Source: Labia minor
Taxonomy: Eukaryota > Arthropoda > Insecta > Dermaptera > Spongiphoridae
Direction of reading: 5' to 3'
NCBI GenBank assembly: GCA_963082975.1
Contig: OY720350.1
Location: forward strand, 44,594,734 to 44,658,733
DNA length: 64,000 bases
Position numbers and translations under genes: made by a program. Below are positions 48,213 through 58,800 of the stretch, piece by piece. Each line of letters starts with the position of its first letter. Positions within the stretch are counted from its first letter, which is position 1. The notes under the pieces were generated by a model that saw only the letters and a list, made by a program, of their open reading frames with translations, did no database searches and was not told the DNA's origin.

Positions 48213-48635
48213 ATAAATAATTTAAATTTTTCAGAATTCTTTTTATAAAGTAATATAATAAATAAATAAAAAAGATACAATGAAGCACTATTGAATCAAT
48301 TGTGATTTTAATATTGTGTCATTCTAATTATTAGAAGTTGATTTAAATTTCAATTTTTCTATTATATCCTTTTATATATTTTTTTAATCAATTACTAAAT
48401 AAATAAATATCGATAAAATTATTATAATTTTTTAGTCATTTCTTAATTAATTTTTTATTGTAATCAATAATAATAATAAAATTTATTAAAATTTAAATAA
48501 TAAATGTATAAGTTAACCTTTCGAATAATGTAGAACAAGAATAATTGTTTTGCTGTTAAGTATATAATATTCTTTTAAAAAAATTAAAACAAATTTAGTT
48601 TTTGTGTTTTTTAAATTTAAAATAATCAATAAAAT

Positions 48636-49164
48636 ATGGATTTTCATGCAAATTTTAAATATTCTCATTATTTTAGCAAATTATTGGTATTAAATCATCT
48701 TGTGATTGACGGGGAACCTTTTCATCGGAAAATTCGAGTTTCTTTAAAATCAAGTTTCATACCATTACTTTTTATTTTGTATACTAATCCCTATTCTTAT
48801 CATTTTTATTATACTTGATTATATAGATATTAAATCTACTGTTTTGGCAAATTATATCATAGAAACATTTGCAAGAGTATTTATATTTTTGGTAAATATA
48901 TTAGTTTTTGGTTTGAATTTCATTTTGTTTTCAGTTCAACGAACCAGTTATAAGTTTGGGTTTTGTTTTATCAATATTTGGAAGCGTAATGAGTACAAAG
49001 AAATTATTATTGGAATGAATGAAATTGGAATGCTTGAAATTTGGGAAAAGTTTAAAATTTATTCATATCATTTGTTAATTTTTATAATTATCTACTCCAT
49101 TTCTGAAACACCTTTCATGTTATATTCAAGATTATTAATTATTATTCAATCTTTATTAATTTAA
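48636..49164 (+). pseudogene. Gr-10, truncated gustatory-receptor pseudogene (exons 1-2 only)
   Basis: Exon 1 (48636-48876) starts MDFHANFKYSHYFSKLLVLN, identical to Gr-13. At 241 nt it carries one extra base near 48785, which leads to a stop after FYYT. Exon 2 begins at 48935 (FNEPVISLGFVL) and has lost one base at about 48968, within LINIWKRNEY. The two shifts would cancel, but only after the stop has already been met. The exon-2 donor present in Gr-13 (gtacga) is gone, and exons 3-7 are absent from the following 2.9 kb. The upstream 100 bp (aatgtagaacaagaat) is also duplicated before Gr-13. Confidence 0.85.
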
Positions 49165-49224
49165 TTTATTATAAATTAATGTTTATTTATATTAAACTTA
49201 TTGATTTATCAAATTTTACATTAT

Positions 49225-49560
49225 TTAGCAATTGCATATTTTAAAGGGTCGACCACCTAGCTGTTAATTCTTACTAACCAATAGAGTTCAGGAAAAGGCG
49301 AGACAAGTGTTGATCCTCCAGGTGGCGTTCTCTGGGGTTCCTTCCAGGCATTCAATTATACATCTTCTCTGGACAGCAACCTCGATACATGATCCTGGCA
49401 CTGTCGTATCACTTAGAGATGATGATCTCTCTGTTCTCTCCATCCCGAAGAATGATCTTACAAACTTCTTTCCATTTAGCAGAATGCTTCTCTACCCCTT
49501 CCTGGGAGCCCTTGGCTACTCTTCCAATATCTAACCTTCTTCCTGCAATCAGGTGAGCAA
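49225..49560. other. Unclassified GC-richer insert after Gr-10
   Basis: Balanced base composition and long open frames on both strands (for example 49307-49534 +) distinguish this from the host DNA. On the - strand a reading with AGRRLDIGRVAKGSQEGVEK suggests a mobile-element protein, but I cannot assign a family. It directly abuts the hAT element. Confidence 0.35.
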
Positions 49561-49564
49561 TAGT

Positions 49565-51003
49565 TAGGGTGACCATATTTTGAAAACACCAAACCGGGAC
49601 ATATTGCCTTTTTTATCACGTTTTACTTAACTTGTATTCTTGTCTGTGTGTATGCGTCAAATCTTGCAATCGATTTTTCGACGACTTCCAATCATCGGAT
49701 TTTCTTGAAACTTCACCAACAGCTTTGCTCTCGATGACAATACAATATTATCATTTCTATGAGCTTCTAATTGCTACAATTTGAATGAAATAATCCAAAA
49801 TTATTCCTATATATAAAAATTCAAAATGTCGGATGTAAACAAAAAAAATGTAAACAAAAAAATAAAATCCCCAACTTTATAAATATAAATATTTAGTACA
49901 CATTCATTTCTTAAATTATACTTCATAAATTTAATTAATATGAGTAAACTAAAATCGATTGCAAAATTTGAAGACTAAAAAGTAGAAAATAATACTTTAT
50001 AAAAAAAAAATTTTAAAAAACCACGTTTTACTAACGGACTAAAAAGGAGAAAATAATTTTTTTCTGAAAATCCATACTGACATTACATACAAGAGATCTG
50101 ATTGGAATCAAACTGTCCATAACGTAAAACGTGGGGCGCAAATATGTCTAAAATATCCTGTTTCTAATAAAAATATAGAAAATATATAAATCTCAAAATA
50201 AACATTAAAACCACGCATAATATAATTTGACGAAAGAATATTGATCTTTATTAAAAATATTAAATTTAATGCTCGAAAGAATTTAAATTAAAATCTATTG
50301 GACTACTAATATTATTCCCTTTTACAAGTGGTCTGATAAAAAATTTGATATTTGAAAAGTTTGATAGTATATGTTAGTATCTTAAACAATTTTTAAATAT
50401 ATTAAATATACGATAAATTTTCTAATGATTAACTAATAATATTCCCTTTTACAAAAAGTCTGTTAAATACTTAATAGGTAATATTTATAAAAATTATATC
50501 ACGAAACTTATCCTATCGCGTATTACTAATAATATTCCCTTCTACAAGAATGTTGGTGAAAACTTAAGCCTTAAAAAATACAACGATTGATGCTAAATAC
50601 AAATTAATAAAGGAAATCATATTTGAATAGAAAAATTATAATATGTTGCGCCCCACGTTTTACGTTATGGACAGTTTGATTCCAATCAGATCTCTTGTAT
50701 GTAATGTCAGTATGGATTTTCAGAAAAAAATTATTTTCTCCTTTTTAGTCCGTTAGTAAAACGTGGTTTTTTAAAATTTTTTTTTTATAAATTTAGAACC
50801 AAATTGAGAAAAATTTAGAAAAAAATTCGGAAATGTTTAAGAGCTTAGTCCAGAAAACGTTTTACCATTTTTTTTTAAAAAAAATTTTGAAAAAAAAACG
50901 AAATGTCCTAAATGTTTAAAAAAAACGGGACAATAGGCTGTCCTGAAGACATTTTTCGGGACTCCGGGACAATCTCGAAAAAACGCGACGTTTGGTCACC
51001 CTA
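49565..51003. mobile_element. hAT-like non-autonomous element with 8-bp target duplication
   Basis: Terminal inverted repeats TAGGGTGACCA at the left and TGGTCACCCTA at the right, flanked by gcaatagt (49557-49564) and gcaatcgt (51004-51011), an 8-bp duplication with one mismatch as expected for hAT. Inside, an almost perfect inverted repeat of about 125 bp (about 50020-50145 and 50648-50775) flanks about 500 bp. That spacer contains three degenerate copies of aataatattcccttttacaa. There is no transposase frame. Confidence 0.85.
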
Positions 51004-52051
51004 GCAATCGTCTGTTTTCAGTAATTTTAAAAAACATATGTGTAATTTAAGAGCATTTGAAATGGTTGAATACGTGATACAATGTCATCCTATTTCATGT
51101 ACATTGTCCGCATTTTATGTATTTGTCCAAAAATGTGAGAGAATGTTAAGATGTCAATATTTATTTCAAATGTTTATTTATAGAATCTTAATGAGATTTC
51201 ATTGCTCATTTTCATGCTTATATATTATAATACCTATTATTTATATATTTTACATATATATAAAGAATTATTTTAAAAACACTGGCACTAAATTTAAAAT
51301 ATATTTTCCAGAAATCAATTTTAATAAAAATAAAAATTATTTTTTTGTTATTTCGGACTATTTGGCGCCCCTTTGAGAATATCGCCCGGCATTAGGACCC
51401 CCTTGCCCCCTCCCCCATGCTACGCGTCTGAAAGTATGAATAACTACTCTTCTTCTTCATCAGTTAAACATTACTTACATAGATATTTTAATTATTATTA
51501 ATATTTGCGGATGGACCCTGAGGATCACACAAACTTTCAATTTTTTCAATTTTTTTGCTTTTTTCCATTTTTTTTTATTTCTTAATTCGTTAGTAGTGTT
51601 ATTTGTTAATACCGAATGCCGGGTTTGATGGCCGGTGGATTGCTTACCACCTGGGGTAACATAATGTCATAATTTCTCCCACGTTTCACGAGGATATTTA
51701 AAAACAACAACTTCTATTTGTTATATATCTATATAAATATATACTATACCTTATCCCCTTATTCAAATGTATAAATAAATATGTTTGAATAAATATATTG
51801 ATTACTTTTTGAAAATAAATAAATTCCTTAAAAAATCATTAAGTTTTCATAATTTATAATTTAAAATAATTTTTATTTATTTTTATTTTCAATTTATTTA
51901 AGTGATAATAATTAATAATAATCAATAATAATAATTTTAAAATATAATTAATATTCAATATTATTCTATGAGTCTTACTAAAATAAAAATGTTTCATATT
52001 ATTGAACATAACAGATTAAGACTTAAATAATTTATTTTTTTAACAATTAAA
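51004..52051. other. Spacer before Gr-11
   Basis: Contains a short, unrecognised open frame (51038-51376), a cgcccc-rich patch at about 51360-51425, and an element-like patch (gaatgccgggtttgatggcc) at about 51615. The last 330 bp (from about 51735, tatactataccttatcccct) closely match the sequence upstream of Gr-14 (from about 61762), a duplicated 5' flank. Confidence 0.45.
52005..52020 (+). promoter_or_regulatory. Candidate shared upstream element of Gr-11
   Basis: aacataacagattaag, 32 bp before the ATG and thus closer to the start than in Gr-4, Gr-7 and Gr-8. Confidence 0.3.
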
Positions 52052-54109
52052 ATGGATTTTCACTCAAATTTCAAATTTTCACATTATTTAAACAAAGTCC
52101 TAGGTCTAAATCATCTTGTGATTAATGGTGAACCATTTCAACGTAAAATACGAGTCTCTTTGAAATCCAGTTTGATACCATTACTTTTTATTTTTCTTAC
52201 TACTATCGTATTATTTATAAGATTTGATAATTTTAATATAATAAAATCTACTGTTTGGACAAATTATATTTTGGACATATTTTCAACAGTATTTATTTTT
52301 AAATTTTATTTTCATTTATTTGTTCTTTAAAATTTCTCTTTTTTTCAGGTAAACGAACCATTTATAAGTATTTGTTTTATTTTAATAAATATTTGGAAAC
52401 GTAATGAATATTTGGAAATTATTGTTGGAATGAATGAAATTGGAATGCCTAAAAATTGGATTCAGCATAGAATTTATTCTTATCTGTTTTTATTTTTTAC
52501 AATTATATACATGACATTTGAATTAATTTTCACTCCATATACAGAATATATTGATTTTAAAAGTGTACGAAATTTCTTTATTAATTAATATTAATACTAA
52601 TTATTAATGGTGAAACGTTTTAGTATTATAAATTTATAAATAATATGAATCAATATGATTTTGTTTTCTAATTTAATCTAGATTGAAAATTATAATTTTA
52701 GGTCTCCAGTGTAATAATCAATTTCACATGGCAGTTAACAGAATGGATAATTTTTGCAGAATTAAATAATTTTTATACTAAGGTTTTCTACTTACGTTTA
52801 CATTTCAAAGAATTAAATGAAAATTTAGAAAATAGTAAATATTTATTAAACAAAATTGATCCGGTAATAATTCATTTAATTATAATGTAATATTGTATTT
52901 TAAAATAATACAAATTGATTTATTTTTTTAGATGAAATATAATAATATTAATTTAAAATTGTGGAAAATTGTTTCAAAATTGAACTCTTATCAGGGACCT
53001 AAACTTGTCCTCTTTTCTGGACAGGTTTTTGTACGTTTAATATTTTGTTTGTATGATCTATTAATCAATCCAACTTATCCCTCTAGAACAATTTTTTTTG
53101 TTGACTTATTAATTTGGGGTTCATATGCCCTTATTTCTGTTTTCCTGCAAATATATAATTGTCAAAATTGCAAAAATGAAGTAAGTAGGTTTTTTTATAA
53201 TGTAATATTTATTGTATACAATCCCAAATCATATAAAAAACCTACATATACAGATAATAGTTATTTTTTGTTTAATCACCAAATATATTTCTTCAAAAAC
53301 ATGTTTATCGACAATAATTAATAAATAAATACATAATATAACAATGTTCTAATAAGGAAATTAAATATGATCCATATTGAAATTAGTTAAAATTAAAATT
53401 AATAAATAAAATGATTACAATATCAGTAAATATACCTATAAATAATTTAAATTAATTCGACAAAAAATGAAACATCACAATTTGTCCAACAAACTCCGAT
53501 GATGATTATTTTTTAAATTCATTTTGATTTGTTTATAAAAATTCGAACAATTTTTAATTTAATATATTTTTTCAGTTTAAAAGAACCATTTTAATCGTTG
53601 ATGAATTGTCTATTACTGCAAAAGGACCTTATTTAGATCAAGTAATATATTTATATAGTTGAAAAAATAGATATTTCAAAATACATCTTTATTGGACTAT
53701 TTTACATTTCAGTTGATATTATTTTCAAATCATTTACAACACCGTGATTTAAATTTTACTGCTTGGAATTTTTTTCCATTTGATGCCAAGTTATTATTTA
53801 TGGTAAACTCAACACATAAGTATATCATATTCTACACTTTTCATTAAATATATATACATGTATATATATATTTATTTATTTATTTATTTATTTGTAAAGT
53901 AGAATTTATTTACGTATCTTTTGTTTATAATTAAATTTAATCAATACACTAAATAAAATAAACAACCTTATATATAAATAAGTATATATTGCATATAAAT
54001 ATATATAATATTAATTATAATTTTTTTATGATTGTAGATTTTTAGCACGATTGCTAATTATTTAATCATCCTGTATCAATTTTCTAAAGTAGGACAATCA
54101 TCAGAGTAA
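52052..54109 (+). CDS. Gr-11, gustatory receptor, 7 exons, 363 aa, intact and compact
   Basis: Exons: 52052-52288, 52349-52564, 52702-52863, 52932-53180, 53576-53641, 53713-53802, 54038-54109; GT/AG, phase 0. It is the shortest complete locus (2.06 kb) because its introns carry no mobile DNA, and it serves as the empty-site reference for Gr-8. Residues 1-15 read MDFHSNFKFSHYLNK. Exon 2 starts VNEPFISICFILINIWKRNE. Exon 4 ends NCQNCKNE, and exon 5 reads FKRTILIVDELSITAKGPYL (Phe for the usual Ala/Ser). Exon 6 is NHLQHRDLNFTAWNFFPFDA, and exon 7 ANYLIILYQF with tail SKVGQSSE. Against Gr-8 the differences concentrate in exons 1-2. Exons 5-7 and the 3' flank are almost identical. Confidence 0.9.
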
Positions 54110-54337
54110 TTTAAAAAAAATATTTACAATGGCTTTTGAATGACAGTTTAAATTAATTAATTAATATTATTAATTAATTAAACGCATTCGAGCCTTATAC
54201 TAGTAAAATTATAACAAATCTAAGTATATTATTATATATAATATTGTATATTATTATAACATAAATAAAGCGAATGTTAAAATTATTATCTCTACAGTTT
54301 ATTATTTATTTTTTAATTTCCTTTCGATTATTATTAT

Positions 54338-55390
54338 TCATCTTGTGATAAATGGTGAACCATTTCAAGGTATAATAAAAATCTCTTTAAAATACAGTTA
54401 TATACCAATAATTTCTATGTTTGCTATTCAAATCAGAATAATTTATTTTTTATTTAAATATGATAACCTAGACAAAAAAGTTTGGCGAATTATCTTATGG
54501 AAACCTTTGAAAGAGCATTGAAGTATTTATTTATGATTATTTATTTGATTTATTTTTACTTATTTTGAAATTAATATTTTTTTTAGTAGTTTAATAAACC
54601 ACTAATAAGTTTTGTATTTATTATAATTAATATATGGAAACGGAATGAATATTTGGAAATAATTATTGGAATGAATGAAATTGGAATGCCTGAAAAATGG
54701 AAGCAGTATAAAATTTATCCATATCTTTATTTCTTTGCTAGAATTATAGTCACCATTTATGAATTAATATTTCTTTCATCTACAAAAAACGAGTATTTTA
54801 GAAATGTATATTTTTTGTTTAATTATTTAAATAATTCATATTAATAATTGTAAAAAAATTTAATTGATTGAATATATATATAATTCTGAAACCATTATAA
54901 ATTAAAAAAAATATTCCAATCATTTAAATATTTACAATTTTTAGATCTTCTTTATAACAGTCAATTTATCATGGCAGATCACAGAATGGATAATTTTTGC
55001 AGAATTAAATAATATTTATATAAAGATATTTCTATTTGTTTTTAGATGAAGTATAATAATCATAATTTAAAATTTTGGAAAATTGTTTCAAAATTAAACT
55101 ACTATCTGGGGCTAAAATTTCTACTTTTTTCTGGTCAAATTTATATTTATTTAATATATTCTTTATATATTATATTTATCAATCCAAAAAGCTGGATTAG
55201 TATCAATATTTATGGAATAATTCTTGACCTTTAATGTTCCGTAATTGTTCTGCATATTTCGAACAGTCAACGGTGCATCAATGAAGTATGAGAATTTTTT
55301 TTTAAATTCTTTTAATTACTTATGTAGATGTTCGGCACAATTACAAGTCATATAATAATTCTCTATCAATTTAACAATATTGGAAAATAA
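54338..55390 (+). pseudogene. Gr-12psi, gustatory-receptor pseudogene, duplicate of Gr-9
   Basis: Exon 1 remains only from HLVINGEPFQ onward (54338-54519). A deletion joined the 3' flank of Gr-11 directly to the middle of the exon. One base is lost in gtttggcgaatt, and the donor GT has become GC. Exon 2 (54590-54805) is intact and almost identical to Gr-9. Exon 3 starts at 54945 but is fused by deletion to the end of intron 3 at about 55030. Exon 4 (55046-55289) has a 6-bp deletion creating a stop (DLstop). Exons 5 and 6 are deleted, and exon 7 (55328-55390, TSHIIILYQF) follows directly. It cannot encode a receptor. Confidence 0.88.
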
Positions 55391-55836
55391 TCATAGATAA
55401 ATAATTTAAATATTTCCGAATTCTTTTTGTAAATTAATATAATAAATAAATAAAAAAGATATTAATACAATGAAGGACTATTGAATCAATTGTGATATTA
55501 ATATTGTGAAATATTAATTATTAGTAATTGATTTTAATTGAAATTTCTCTATTATGACCTTTTATCCAAATATTTATATATATTTTTAATCAATTACTAA
55601 ATAAATAAATATCGATAAAATTATTATAATTTTTTAGTCATTTATTAATGAATTTACATTGTAATCAATAATAATAATAATAAAATTTTATTAAAATAAT
55701 AAATAATAAATGTATGAGTTAACCTTTCGAATAATGTAGAACAAGAATAGTTGTTTTGCTGTTAACTAATATCCTTTTATAGAAATAAAAATAAATTTAT
55801 TTTTTAGTTTTTTAAATTTAAAATAATCAATAAAAA
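55391..55836. other. Gr-12psi/Gr-13 spacer, duplicate of the Gr-9/Gr-10 spacer
   Basis: aataaataaataaaaaagat, gaatcaattgtgat, gtaatcaataataataataa and aatgtagaacaagaatagtt all occur in the same order at 48240-48560. No gene is seen. Confidence 0.6.
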
Positions 55837-58800
55837 ATGGATTTTCATGCAAATTTTAAATATTCTCATTATTTTAGCAAATTATTGGTATTAAATCATC
55901 TTGTGATTGACGGGGAACCTTTTCATCGGAAAATTCGAGTTTCTTTAAAATCAAGTTTCATACCATTACTTTATTTTTTTTGTATACAAATCCCTATTAT
56001 CATCATTTTTGTTATATTTGATAGTAAACATAATAGTTCTTCTCTTTTGGCAAATTATATCGTAGAAACATTTGCAAGAGTATTTATATTTCTCTATTTT
56101 TTGTAAATATATTAGTTTTTGGTCTGAATTTCATTTTGTTTTCAGTTCAACGAACCAGTTATATGTTTGGGTTTTGTTTTAATCAATATTTGGAAGCGTA
56201 ATGAGTACAAAGAACTTATTATTGATATGAATGAAATTGGAATGCCTAAAAATTGGAAAAAGTTTAAAATTTATTCATATCATTTTTTAATTTTTATAAT
56301 TATATACTACATTTCTGAAACATCTTTCATGTTATATTCAAGATATTCTCAATCACAAAATGTACGAAATTTCATGTTTATTTAATATTAATCTTTATTA
56401 ATTTTATTTATTTAATTAAGTATCTTCAAATTTGTTCATTCAACAATTAAAACATTATTATTGATTTAATTTGTTTCCCTCAAATATATAATAATATAAT
56501 TTTTAATCTTACTTACAATATTAATAATATTCGTATCTCACGCACCTATTATAGTAATTAATATATCAAACTAGTATAGTATTTATAACTGACATTTTAT
56601 AATATCATTTAATAAATTATTTGACTTTTAGTGAATTTACCCGAAAAATTCCAAAAACCGGCATTTTATTAAATAGATAAATAAGTATGGTATAAGGGCA
56701 GGTCAATAAGTTAAGGCTTTTGGATAAAAATTTTTTTTTCAACTCAATCTTCTTTGAACTCTATAACTCGTTCAATGTTTCTCCAAATTTAATATCACTT
56801 CCAAAAAATAAAATTTGTCGAGGACATCAAAATATGTATATTTGTTTCTTAGATGTTTTCATCGTTGGAGTCAAATCTTTTTCCCCAGAGCCATTTTTTC
56901 AGGTTTGAAAACAAGAAATAGTCACTCGAGCCTAAATCCGGAGAATAGGATGGATGATGGAGCAAGCCGTATCCCAATTAATGGATTGTGTTCACCCTTG
57001 CTTTGTCCTGATGGAAAAGACCCCTTTTTGGCAAATTTTGTTTGGTCTCTGGTGTGTTGTGGTCCACGTTTCATCCAGGGTTACAAAACGGCATCAAAAC
57101 ATGTCCATATTGCAGTTAATCAACGCCAAACAATTTGGCATGCGATTGTGTTAGTGGTCGATTCTTAGCAAACGCGGAACCTATCTTGTGGAAAGCTTTC
57201 TCAGCCCAAGTAATCATATAAAATGGAAACCACTGAACCATGTGTTATGCCTATGGCTTCTACAATCTCCCTCACTTTCAATCTCCGATCGGCCATCACT
57301 ATATCGTGAATTTTGTTTCGGGTGTAGAGACCTCAATTGGACACCCAGAACGTGCAGCATCTTCCGTGCTTGTATGGCCTCAACGAAATTTGGTAAATCA
57401 CTTCTTGACCATTGAAATTTCTGGTATTGTATTGTAGGCATAACACATGGTTCAGTGGTTTCCATTTTATATGATTACTTGGGCTGAGAAAGCTTTCCAC
57501 AAGATAGGTTCCGCGTTTGCTAAGAATCGACCACTAACACAATCGCGTGCCAAATTGTTTGACGTTGATTAACTGCAATATGGTATGGTATGATCCTATA
57601 GTATTTATCAAGCTTAGCTTTGGTTTCAGTCACGAAATTCACATTTTTCCAGTTTCTTCTCAAATCACGAGGTAGTCTGCAATTAATGGATTTAAAACAA
57701 AAACGATATGACCCAGCTTGATAAAATTTCTACAGGTTCAGCTGTTAGTTTCCTGCTGACAGGAATGTTATACTTATAGTATAATCATTTCATTTAAGAG
57801 ACGGGAATTTCAAAAAGTCACGGACTTATTGACCTGGGTTAAAAAGTTATTACTTTAACTATTCACAATTGAATTTAATTAATTTATTAATTTTAAGAAT
57901 ATATTTTAATGTATCCTTTTAAAAAAGGATTCATTGCAAAATGATGCATCATTAATTTTTTACTTTCTCTTTATTTTACAAACTATTAATCATTATAATA
58001 TTTATTATTCTTAATTTAAAATGTGATAATTTGAAAAGAAATAGAAATAAAATTATTAATTTTGACAATTCTAGGTCTATTTTAGAACTGTGTGAATTTT
58101 TAAAAAAGATACATGCCATTTGATATTATCCGTGTTTATTTATTTTTAATTTTTTATTTCAATTTTAATCTTTTTTAAAAAAATTATCTTTTTAGATATT
58201 CAATATAATATTCTATATTTCATGGCAATTAGCAGAATGGATAATTTTTATTGAATTATCAAATTTTTACTCTAAAGTTTTCTATTTATGTTTACATTTC
58301 AAAGAATTAAATGATAATTTAGAAATTAACAAACTTTTATTAAACACAATTGATACGGTAATAACTCATTTAATTATAATGTAATATTGTATTTTAAAAT
58401 AATACAAATTTATTTATTTTTTCAGATGGAATATAATAATTATAATTTGAAATTGTGGAAAATTGTTTCAAAATTGAACTCTTTTCAGGGACCTAAACTT
58501 GTCCTCTTTTCTGGACAGGTTTTTATTCGTTTAATTTATTCTTTTTTTCTCCTATTAATAATCAATCCAATGTCTAATTTAAAAATAGACTATCTTTTTG
58601 GTATAACAATGTGGTCTTTATATGCTATTATTTCTATTATTCTGCAAATATATAATTGTCAAAAATGCATAAATGAAGTAAGAAAATTTTTATTTTATGA
58701 TTCAATATTAATAATTAATAATTTAATAAACATTTTATATGCTCTACATATACAATATCCTAAAAAAAACATATAAATACAAATAATAAATAATTTTCAT

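Noticed and set aside
51038-51376. A 112-codon + frame before Gr-11
   Set aside because: No recognisable motif, no exon-like borders, AT-rich composition like the neighbouring spacer; probably chance.
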